The position numbers and the translations under genes were made by a program. Positions 59,101 through 64,000 of a stretch of DNA of 64,000 bases are shown piece after piece. Under the pieces are notes generated by a model that saw nothing but the letters and a program-made list of their open reading frames with translations, did no database searches and had not been told where the DNA came from. The stretch's first letter is position 1. Each line of letters opens with the position of its first letter. Source of the stretch: Christiangramia salexigens (GTDB lineage Bacteria; Bacteroidota; Bacteroidia; Flavobacteriales; Flavobacteriaceae); the NCBI RefSeq assembly GCF_001889005.1, contig NZ_CP018153.1:2080501-2144500 (forward strand), in the 5' to 3' direction.

Positions 59101-62100
59101 TGATGGAATCGACTCAGCATTCTTTAGTATCGATCCAAATTCTGGAGTACTAACTTTTAAAACTGCTCCGGATTTTGAAAATCCTGCTGATGCCAACTCC
59201 GATAATACTTATAACCTGAATGTTATCGTAACTGATGCAGCAGATAATTCAGATTCTCAGGCTATCGCAATTACCGTAACCGATGTCAATGAAGCGCCTG
59301 TAATTTCTGCTAGTGACAAAAATGTTCCAGAAGGTCAGACAACTGTTCAAACCGTGACAGCTACAGATGCAGATAGTGGGGATACGCAAACCTATTCTAT
59401 TGACGGAACCGACTCAGGATTCTTTAGTATCGATCCTGATTCTGGAGAACTAACTTTTAAAACTGCTCCGGATTTTGAGAGTAAGGCTGATGATAATGGA
59501 GATAATGTTTATAACCTGAATGTTACCGTAACCGATGCAGCAGATAATTCAGATTCACAGGCTATTGCTATTACAGTAACCGATGTGGATGAAAGCGCAC
59601 CGGCAATTACTTCAATTACCTCTTCTTCCGCAAGTGAAGGAGATGATGTGATTTTCAGTCTTACAAATGGAACTGCCAGTGATGCAGATTATGATATTTC
59701 CAATGTTACTGCAACAGTAAATGCCGGACAAACTACCGGAAGTGTAAGTGTACCTACTACAGAAGATGGTATCGATGAAGACAATGAAACTTTCAATATT
59801 TACGGAGGCTCAGAATCTGCAATCGGAACTATTAATGATGATGATGCCTCTCCGGTAATTTCTGCTAGTGACAAAAATGTTCCAGAAGGTCAAACAGCAG
59901 TTCAAACCGTAACAGCTACCGATGCCGATAGTGGCGATACCCAAACCTATTCTATAGATGGAACCGACTCAGCATTCTTTAGTATCGATCCAAATTCTGG
60001 AGTGCTAACATTCAAAACAGCTCCTGATTTTGAGAATAAGGCTGATGATAATGGAGATAATGTTTATGAACTGAATGTTATTGTAACCGATGCAGCCAAC
60101 AATGTAGATTCACAGGCCATCGCTATTACCGTAACCGATGTTAATGAAGCGCCGGTAATTTCAGCTAGTGACAAAAATGTTCCAGAAGGTCAGACAGCAG
60201 TTCAAACCGTAACAGCTACCGATGCCGATAGTGGCGATACCCAAACCTATTCAATTGACGGAACCGACTCAGCTTTCTTTAGTATCGATCCTGATTCTGG
60301 AGTGCTAACATTTAATACCGCTCCGGATTTTGAGAATAAGGCAGATGATAATAGAGATAATGTTTATAACCTGAATGTTATTGTAACCGATGCAGCCAAC
60401 AATACAGATTCTCAGGCTATCGCAATTACCGTAACCGATGTTAATGAAACGCCGGTAATTTCTGCTAGTGACAAAAATGTTCCGGAAGGTCAGACAGCGG
60501 TTCAAACCGTAACAGCTACAGATGCCGATAGTGGGGATACGCAAACCTATTCTGTTGATGGAACCGACTCAGCATTCTTTAGTATAGATCCAAATTCTGG
60601 AGTACTGACATTTAAAACCGCTCCGGATTTTGAGAATAAAGCTGATGCTAATGGAGATAATGTTTATAACCTGAATGTTATTGTAACCGATGCAGCAGAT
60701 AATTCAGATTCACAGGCTATTGCTATTACAGTAACCGATGTGGATGAAAGCGCACCGGCGATTACTTCAATTACCTCTTCTTCCGCAAGCGAAGGAGATA
60801 ATGTGATATTTAGCTTCTCAATTAATAATGCAAGTTCTCAGGACCAGGAATACACTTTCACTCTTACAAATGGAACTGCCAGTGATTCAGATTATGATAC
60901 CACCAATGTTACTGCAAGAGTAACCGCCGGACAAACTACCGGAAGTGTAAGTGTACCTACTACAGAAGATGGTATCGATGAAGACAATGAAACTTTCAAT
61001 ATTTACGGAGGCTCAGAATCTGCAATCGGAACTATTAATGATGATGATGCCTCTCCTGTAATTTCTGCTACAGATAAAGATGTTGCTGAAGGTCAGACAG
61101 CAGTTCAAACCGTGACAGCTACTGATGCCGACAGCGGTGATACACAAACCTATTCTATTGACGGAACCGACTCAGGATTCTTTAGTATCGATCCTGATTC
61201 TGGAGAACTAACTTTTAAAACTGCTCCGGATTTTGAGAGTAAGGCTGATGATAATGGAGATAATGTTTATAACCTGAATGTTACCGTAACCGATGCAGCA
61301 GATAATTCAGATTCACAGGCTATTGCTATTACAGTAACCGATGTGGATGAAAGCGCACCGGCAATTACTTCAATTACCTCTTCTTCCGCAAGTGAAGGAG
61401 ATAATGTGATATTTAGTTTCACAATTAATAATGCAAGTTCTCAGGATCAGGAATATATTTTCAGTCTTACAAATGGAACTGCCAGTGATGCAGATTATGA
61501 TATTTCCAATGTTACTGCAACAGTAAATGCCGGACAAACTACCGGAAGTGTAAGTGTACCTACTACAGAAGATGGTATCGATGAAGACAATGAGACTTTC
61601 AATATTTACGGAGGCTCAGAATCTGCAATCGGAACTATTAATGATGATGATGCCTCTCCGGTCATTTCAGCTAGTGACAAAAATGTTCCAGAAGGTCAGA
61701 CAGCAGTTCAAACCGTGACAGCTACCGATGCCGATAGTGGGGATACGCAAACCTATTCTATTGATGGAACCGACTCAGCATTCTTTAGTATCGATCCTGA
61801 TTCTGGAGAACTAACTTTTAAAACTGCTCCGGATTTTGAGAATAAGGCAGATGATAATGGAGATAATGTTTATAACCTGAATGTTATTGTAACCGATGCA
61901 GCAGATAATTCAGATTCACAGGCTATTGCTATTACCGTAACCGATGTCAATGAAGCGCCGGTAATTTCTGCTAGTGATAAAAATGTTCCGGAAGGTCAGA
62001 CAGCTGTTCAAACCGTAACAGCTACAGATGCCGATAGCGGCGATACGCAAACCTATTCTATTGACGGAACCGACTCAGGATTCTTTAGTATTGATCCAAA

Positions 62101-64000
62101 TTCTGGAGTACTGACATTTAATACAGCGCCGGATTTTGAGAATAAGGCTGATGATAATGGAGATAATGTTTATAACCTGAATGTTATCGTAACTGATGCA
62201 GCCGATAATACAGATTCTCAGGCTATCGCAATTACCGTAACCGATGTTAATGAAGCGCCGGTAATTTCAGCTAGTGACAAAAATGTTCCAGAAGGTCAGA
62301 CAGCAGTTCAAACCGTAACAGCTACAGATGCCGACAGCGGCGATACGCAAACCTATTCTATTGACGGAACCGACTCAGCATTCTTTAGTATCGATCCAAA
62401 TTCTGGAGTGCTGACATTTAATACCGCTCCAGATTTTGAGAATAAAGCTGATGCTAATGGAGATAATGTGTATAACCTGAATGTTATCGTAACCGATGCA
62501 GCAGATAATACAGATTCCCAGGCCATCGCTATTATTGTAACCGATGTCAATGAAGCGCCGGTAATTTCAGCTAGTGACAAAAATGTTCCGGAAGGTCAGA
62601 CAGCAGTTCAAACCGTAACAGCAACCGATGCCGATAGCGGCGATACGCAAACCTATTCTATTGACGGAACCGACTCAGCTTTCTTTAGTATTGATCCTGA
62701 TTCTGGAGTGCTGACATTTAAAACAGCTCCGGATTTTGAGAATAAGGCAGATGATAATGGAGATAATGTTTATGAATTGAATGTTATCGTAACCGATGCA
62801 GCCAACAATGTAGATTCTCAGGCTATCGCAATTACCGTAACCGATGTCAATGAAGCGCCTGTAATTTCTGCTAGTGACAAAAATGTTCCAGAAGGTCAGA
62901 CAGCGGTTCAAACCGTAACAGCTACAGATGCAGATAGTGGGGATACGCAAACCTATTCAATTGATGGAATCGACTCAGCATTCTTTAGTATTGATTCTAG
63001 TACAGGTAAGTTAACTTTTATAACAAAGCCAGATTTTGAAAGCCCTGCTGATGATAATGGAGATAACATTTATGAAATTATAGTGACCGTTACTGACGCG
63101 GCCGGAAATACCGATTCTGAAAACATTTCGATCACGGTTACTGATGTTGCTGAAGACGTGTCTCAGGCAGATCCAATACTTACTGCTTCTGATGTGAATG
63201 TTGAAGAAGGCAACACCTTTGTACAAATTGTTTCAGCAACGGATGCCGACAATGATGATTCACAGACCTACTCCATCAGCGGAGCGGATGCTGATTTATT
63301 TAGTATCGATCCTGAAACGGGAGAACTGAGATTTAACGCAGCTCCGGATTTTGAGAATCCTGCTGATGAGAATGCAGATAACATTTACGAAGTAATAGTA
63401 ACAGTTACTGACGCGGCCGGAAATACCGATTCTGAAAGCATTTCGATCACGGTGATTGATGTTGCTGAAGACGTGTCTCAGGCAGATCCAGTACTTACTG
63501 CTTCTGATGTTGATGTTGAAGAAGGCAACACCTTTGTACAAACCGTTTCGGCTACCGATGCCGACAATGATGATTCACAGACCTACTCCATCAGCGGAGC
63601 GGATGCTGCTTTATTCAGTATCGATCCTGAAACGGGAGAACTGAGGTTTAACGCAGCTCCGGATTTCGAGAATCCTGCTGATGAGAATGCAGATAACATT
63701 TATGAGGTTGTAGTTACGGTAACTGACAATGCCGGAAATACAGATTCTGAAAATATTTCAATCACGGTTATTGATGTTGCTGAGGACGTGTCTCAGGCAG
63801 ATCCAGTACTTACTGCTTCTGATGTTAACGTTGAAGAAGGCAACACCTTTGTGCAAACAGTTTCGGCTACCGATGCCGACACTGATGATTCACAGACCTA
63901 CTCCATCAGCGGAGCGGATGCTGATTTATTCAGTATCGATCCTGAAACGGGAGAACTGAGGTTTAACGCAGCTCCGGATTTTGAGAATCCTGCTGATGAA
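50135..64000 (+). CDS. Giant secreted cadherin/Calx-beta repeat adhesin, 3' end outside window
   Basis: One open frame of 4622 codons with no stop to the right edge. Signal peptide residues 1-24 (FRSLATLFLFFICANNLLGQ). Residues 25 to about 300 are an N-terminal domain seen in giant flavobacterial surface proteins (VLDPNTDGYTSQDINGF, GPGPNCGFTDLVK). Residues about 300-1150 are Ig-like modules (GGNWSMDI, GNWNLNI). From residue 1151 come six Calx-beta-like domains and 29 visible cadherin-like units rich in Asp and Asn, expected to bind calcium and stiffen the chain. The C-terminus, and with it the secretion/anchoring signal, lies outside; T9SS export is likely by analogy. Probable roles: adhesion, gliding or biofilm. 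Confidence 0.93.
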   Translation, partial: MIKSFRSLATLFLFFICANNLLGQTKGLIYKPAEGAGQVVLDPNTDGYTSQDINGFITDDEAESEIPYTPLPSFGSAEPDSDLGPGPNCGFTDLVKSEDNNTVYTYLDSNENLMFRFRLGGTADNSKAYSILIDTDQKFGATGPDADPNYVVGNPGFEIEVVLRTNFGVGLYDVDGTTSPVEIGDAVVNRPYDEYAQKSIAVSEICEDDDYFYDFYIPFETIATAFGITTSTPLRMVGNTVINPHEAIGNNGISDLGGIDDSSGLTDELWENLIGVFPPTSVEEIGNGSKLYPRAECPSITSQMIIDVTTISGTSSEVDGATIEVFKDGTSIGTTTVTGGNWSMDIAAAQEGEVYSAIASLSEAAATAANSTPKSESFSNCNVSTVSASCTEPPVIDALVNGAKGLTGTYTGPIGTIIRVYTYPDGNLWTGADENPYTTTQSTNWTVAGSKGQALPAGAYYATAEAPGECESKISTINYLCKNNQNAVTPVISSLPIMAGTTTISGTAGTDAYVELFIDGEKTTFNTTTTNSDNSWSFSGIPSVEEGQTISILSFEADSGCMASASVIVQGTSFKPVITGDYCSASNISSVTGISGEAEGTTINVYTSSTQNDSNPTLAGSTTVTASGIWELTGQDISAGTYIKATADAVDKIEGPFSDEVLVKTRSQDLLDMLELTSDPIIEGDDAINGTIPVSTDQTLVQLYINDILIDDANTIVSAGNSNWTISGLSSPFSKLFAGGVATVRFTVLSGQNCESAPSNAVTISCKPPSSQTYSAISSTTICEDGTVTFKLDSTEDLIVYELIDQDGTPVGPAKLGNGVSINLETFALKPTVENIIIKAQKIGITCDTDLLPAIDITVNPKPGASIGANPEIFTGDTVAKLTYSTLVNSPDLYSIDFTNTSISDVNSASLSGSPIDMDIPSNLSEGTYTATLILINSSTGCSSDPIPFSVIISPRPIIVLNAISSDNYINATEDDAAVNISGTTLNVEDDQTITVSINGKTYTTTVTAGNWNLNIPAADVQLFDPTEILYADVKNAAGLSAPTASRTIVYDKFSPLPVISGAPSTVSNTDPYDISIDFGEPVNNFVIGDISVANGTATNLIENADGTYTATITPDANGDITIDIPADVTTDAAGNNNTSASQASTAYNESAPAITSIKASSANEGENVVFEFTINSTSSQNQEYTFSLTNGTASDSDYDTSNVTATVTSGQTTGSVSVPTTEDGIDEDNETFNIYGGSESAIGTINDDDASPVISATDKNVAEGQTAVQTVTAADADSGDTQSYSIDGTDSAFFSIDPDSGVLTFKTAPDFENKADDNGDNVYNLNVIVTDAANNTDSQAIAITVTDVNEAPVISASDKNVPEGQTAVQTVTATDADSGDTQTYSIDGTDSAFFSIGPDSGVLTFNTAPDFENKADANGDNVYELNVIVTDAADNTDSQAIAITVTNVNEAPVISASDKNVPEGQTAVQTVTATDADSGDTQSYSIDGTDSGFFSIDPDSGVLTFNTAPDFENKADANGDNVYNLNVIVTDAADNSDSQAIAITVTDVNEAPVISASDKNVPEGQTAVQTVTATDADSGDTQTYSIDGTDSAFFSIDPDSGVLTFKTAPDFENKADANGDNVYELNVIVTDAADNTDSQAIAITVTNVNEAPVISASDKNVPEGQTAVQTVTATDADSGDTQSYSIDGTDSGFFSIDSNTGELTFKTAPDFENKADDNGDNVYELNVIVTDAADNTDSQAIAITVTDVNEAPVISASDKNVPEGQTAVQTVTATDADSGDTQTYSIDGTDSAFFSINSNTGELTFKTAPDFENKADANGDNVYNLNIIVTDAADNTDSQAIAITVTDVNEAPVISASDKNVPEGQTAVQTVTATDADSGDTQTYSIDGTDSAFFSIDPDSGVLTFKTAPDFENKADANSDNTYNLNVIVTDAADNTDSQAIAITVTDVNEAPVISASDKNVPEGQTAVQTVTATDADSGDTQTYSIDGIDSAFFSIDPDSGELTFKTAPDFENKADDGGNNIYNLNVIVTDAADNSDSQAIAITVTDVNEAPVISASDKNIPEGQTAVQTVTATDADSGDTQTYSIDGTDSAFFSIDPDSGVLTFNTAPDFENKADANGDNVYNLNVIVTDAANNTDSQAIAITVTDVNEAPVISASDKNVPEGQTAVQTVTATDADSGDTQTYSIDGIDSAFFSIDPDSGELTFKTAPDFENKADDNGDNIYNLNVIVTDAADNSDSQAIAITVTDVNEAPVISASDKNVPEGQTAVQTVTATDPDSGDTQAYSIDGTDSGFFSIDPNSGVLTFNTAPDFENKADDNGDNVYNLNVIVTDAADNSDSQAIAITVTDVNEAPVISASDKNVPEGQTAVQTVTATDADSGDTQTYSIDGTDSAFFSIDPDSGVLTFNTAPDFENKADDNGDNIYNLNVIVTDAADNSDSQAIAITVTDVNEAPVISASDKNVPEGQTAVQTVTATDADSGDTQTYSIDGTDSAFFNIDSNTGELTFKTAPDFENKADDNGDNVYELNVIVTDAADNTDSQAIAITVTDVDESAPAITSITSSSASEGDNVIFSFSINNASSQNQEYIFSLTNGTASDSDYDTSNVTATVTSGQTTGSVSVPTTEDGIDEDNETFNIYGGLESAIGTINDDDASPVISATDKDVPEGQTAVQTVTATDPDSGDTQTYSIDGTDSAFFNIDPNSGVLTFNTAPDFENKADDNGDNIYNLNVIVTDAADNSDSQAIAITVTDVNEAPVISATDKNVPEGQTAVQTVTATDADSGDTQTYSIDGTDSAFFSIDPDSGELTFKTAPDFENPADDGGNNIYNLNVIVTDAADNTDSQAIAITVTDVDESAPAITSITSSSASEGDNVIFSFSINNASSQDQEYIFSLTNGTASDADYDISNVTATVNAGQTTGSVSVPTTEDDIDEDNETFNIYGGSESAIGTINDDDASPVISATDKDVAEGQTAVQTVTATDADSGDTQTYSIDGIDSAFFSIDPNSGVLTFKTAPDFENPADANSDNTYNLNVIVTDAADNSDSQAIAITVTDVNEAPVISASDKNVPEGQTTVQTVTATDADSGDTQTYSIDGTDSGFFSIDPDSGELTFKTAPDFESKADDNGDNVYNLNVTVTDAADNSDSQAIAITVTDVDESAPAITSITSSSASEGDDVIFSLTNGTASDADYDISNVTATVNAGQTTGSVSVPTTEDGIDEDNETFNIYGGSESAIGTINDDDASPVISASDKNVPEGQTAVQTVTATDADSGDTQTYSIDGTDSAFFSIDPNSGVLTFKTAPDFENKADDNGDNVYELNVIVTDAANNVDSQAIAITVTDVNEAPVISASDKNVPEGQTAVQTVTATDADSGDTQTYSIDGTDSAFFSIDPDSGVLTFNTAPDFENKADDNRDNVYNLNVIVTDAANNTDSQAIAITVTDVNETPVISASDKNVPEGQTAVQTVTATDADSGDTQTYSVDGTDSAFFSIDPNSGVLTFKTAPDFENKADANGDNVYNLNVIVTDAADNSDSQAIAITVTDVDESAPAITSITSSSASEGDNVIFSFSINNASSQDQEYTFTLTNGTASDSDYDTTNVTARVTAGQTTGSVSVPTTEDGIDEDNETFNIYGGSESAIGTINDDDASPVISATDKDVAEGQTAVQTVTATDADSGDTQTYSIDGTDSGFFSIDPDSGELTFKTAPDFESKADDNGDNVYNLNVTVTDAADNSDSQAIAITVTDVDESAPAITSITSSSASEGDNVIFSFTINNASSQDQEYIFSLTNGTASDADYDISNVTATVNAGQTTGSVSVPTTEDGIDEDNETFNIYGGSESAIGTINDDDASPVISASDKNVPEGQTAVQTVTATDADSGDTQTYSIDGTDSAFFSIDPDSGELTFKTAPDFENKADDNGDNVYNLNVIVTDAADNSDSQAIAITVTDVNEAPVISASDKNVPEGQTAVQTVTATDADSGDTQTYSIDGTDSGFFSIDPNSGVLTFNTAPDFENKADDNGDNVYNLNVIVTDAADNTDSQAIAITVTDVNEAPVISASDKNVPEGQTAVQTVTATDADSGDTQTYSIDGTDSAFFSIDPNSGVLTFNTAPDFENKADANGDNVYNLNVIVTDAADNTDSQAIAIIVTDVNEAPVISASDKNVPEGQTAVQTVTATDADSGDTQTYSIDGTDSAFFSIDPDSGVLTFKTAPDFENKADDNGDNVYELNVIVTDAANNVDSQAIAITVTDVNEAPVISASDKNVPEGQTAVQTVTATDADSGDTQTYSIDGIDSAFFSIDSSTGKLTFITKPDFESPADDNGDNIYEIIVTVTDAAGNTDSENISITVTDVAEDVSQADPILTASDVNVEEGNTFVQIVSATDADNDDSQTYSISGADADLFSIDPETGELRFNAAPDFENPADENADNIYEVIVTVTDAAGNTDSESISITVIDVAEDVSQADPVLTASDVDVEEGNTFVQTVSATDADNDDSQTYSISGADAALFSIDPETGELRFNAAPDFENPADENADNIYEVVVTVTDNAGNTDSENISITVIDVAEDVSQADPVLTASDVNVEEGNTFVQTVSATDADTDDSQTYSISGADADLFSIDPETGELRFNAAPDFENPADE
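53585..53887 (+). repeat. Calx-beta-like domain 1
   Basis: 303 bp, 101 residues, with SSANEGENVVFEFTIN, NGTASDSDYDTSNVTATV and EDGIDEDNETFNIYGG. From about 53698 the DNA is almost identical to Calx-beta domain 2. Confidence 0.8.
53888..57787 (+). repeat. Tandem array of 13 cadherin-like repeats, exactly 300 bp each
   Basis: Unit starts fall every 300 bp from 53888 to 57488. Consensus segments: PVISASDKNVPEGQTAVQ, TATDADSGDTQTYSIDG, APDFENKADDNGDNVYN and DSQAIAITVTDVNE. The Asp-rich linker DVNEAP corresponds to the cadherin calcium motif. Units differ mostly at synonymous sites. Confidence 0.92.
57788..58090 (+). repeat. Calx-beta-like domain 2
   Basis: 303 bp. Begins SAPAITSITSSSASEGDN and ends GTINDDDA. 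The second half repeats domain 1 except for Leu in GGLESAIG, where the other copies have Ser. Confidence 0.8.
58091..58690 (+). repeat. Two cadherin-like repeats (300 bp each)
   Basis: First unit starts SPVISATDKDVPEGQ and has the variant TATDPDSG. Second contains FENPADDGGNNIYNLN. The linker before the next Calx-beta domain is DVDES instead of DVNEA. Confidence 0.88.
58691..58993 (+). repeat. Calx-beta-like domain 3
   Basis: 303 bp; contains INNASSQDQEYIFS and SDADYDISNVTATVNAG, closest to domain 6 in wording. Confidence 0.8.
58994..59593 (+). repeat. Two cadherin-like repeats (300 bp each)
   Basis: First unit has DKDVAEGQ and FENPADANSDNTYNLN. Second has FESKADDNGD and NVTVTDAAD, shared only with the unit at 61052. 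Ends with linker DVDE. Confidence 0.88.
59594..59848 (+). repeat. Calx-beta-like domain 4, internally shortened by 48 bp
   Basis: 255 bp instead of 303. Relative to domain 3, 16 residues are missing, so GDDVIFSLTNGTAS replaces the segment that normally contains INNASSQDQEY. The frame is kept. Loss of one or two beta-strands may leave it misfolded or shortened. Confidence 0.85.
59849..60748 (+). repeat. Three cadherin-like repeats (300 bp each)
   Basis: Units start at 59849, 60149 and 60449. Variants: NNVDSQ, KADDNRDN, DVNETP and YSVDG. Ends with linker DVDE before Calx-beta domain 5. Confidence 0.88.
60749..61051 (+). repeat. Calx-beta-like domain 5
   Basis: 303 bp; has INNASSQDQEYTFTLT and TTNVTARVTAGQTTG, slightly different from the others. 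Confidence 0.8.
61052..61351 (+). repeat. One cadherin-like repeat (300 bp)
   Basis: Starts SPVISATDKDVAEGQ. From 61145 its DNA is identical to the second unit of the 58994-59593 block, including FESKADDNGD. Confidence 0.88.
61352..61654 (+). repeat. Calx-beta-like domain 6
   Basis: 303 bp; FTINNASSQDQEYIFS variant. The first 51 bp are identical to domain 4, while the segment that domain 4 lost is present here. Confidence 0.8.
61655..63169 (+). repeat. Five cadherin-like repeats, the last a hybrid of two repeat types
   Basis: Units start at 61655, 61955, 62255 and 62555 (300 bp each) and 62855 (315 bp). The last begins like the 300-bp family and switches near 62990 to the later family (SSTGKLTFITKPDFESPAD, DAAGNTDSENISITV). 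Confidence 0.88.
63170..64000 (+). repeat. Divergent 315-bp cadherin-like repeats, array continues past window
   Basis: Units start at 63170, 63485 and 63800 (partial). Consensus: DPVLTASDVNVEEGNTFVQ, TDADNDDSQTYSISGAD, SIDPETGELRFNAAPDFE. Clearly related to the 300-bp units but a separate subfamily, with a five-residue longer linker (AEDVSQA). Confidence 0.88.

Noticed and set aside
50511..63541. Open frames of 65 to 128 codons on the minus strand inside the adhesin gene
   Set aside because: They recur with the repeat period (for example 54044-54283, 60305-60544 and 62675-62950 have near-identical products) and are antisense shadows of a real plus-strand frame.
63456..63959. Short plus-strand frames at 63456-63644 and 63729-63959
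   Set aside because: They are out-of-frame readings of the 315-bp cadherin repeats.

Overview
The window is a stretch of chromosome from a marine-type Flavobacteriaceae bacterium. It most resembles the Gramella/Christiangramia group, but that is a judgement from protein style and not a database match. The evidence is the AT-rich DNA, a type IX secretion C-terminal sorting domain, flavobacterial-style genes (DUF4286, HTTM, a single-chain OlsF-like acyltransferase) and several TAnnTTTG promoter elements close to start codons. No rRNA operon, CRISPR array, transposase or prophage gene is visible.

Positions 1-49600 are mostly housekeeping genes in short operons. From left to right: a secreted esterase-like protein cut by the window edge, radA and an M23 lipoprotein; a minus-strand group of xthA, an OmpA-family lipoprotein and an aldo/keto reductase; a T9SS-exported protein; glyS and a coiled-coil membrane protein; comF and an Ig-like lipoprotein; a nitrilase-family amidase; a three-gene DNA-repair operon (metallo-beta-lactamase exonuclease, ATP-dependent ligase, Lhr-type helicase); a TerB-like protein, fbp, two tandem GNAT acetyltransferases, lysC and a two-domain lipid acyltransferase; a 2-hydroxyacid dehydrogenase, mgtE, rsmA, a TPR protein, serS, an HTTM protein, ribF, pth, rplY, a Ppx/GppA-HD protein on the opposite strand, and prs.

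Positions 41297-46245 hold a signalling island. A lone receiver protein, a soluble four-PAS histidine kinase, a stand-alone HPt protein and a LytTR response regulator together contain every part of a phosphorelay. Upstream are three 14-bp direct repeats at 21-bp spacing, which is the spacing LytTR proteins bind. Downstream is a 540-bp intergenic region with a long hairpin and a strong terminator, then a STAS-like protein and tRNA-Leu(CAA).

From 50135 to the right edge runs one uninterrupted reading frame of at least 4622 codons with no stop. It encodes a secreted giant surface protein: signal peptide, N-terminal domain, Ig-like modules, then 29 visible cadherin-like repeats interleaved with six Calx-beta-like domains. 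Most cadherin units are exactly 300 bp and nearly identical. Long identical stretches recur 600 bp and 1758 bp apart, which points to recent duplication or gene conversion. This gene is the most unusual object in the window, and its 3' end lies outside.
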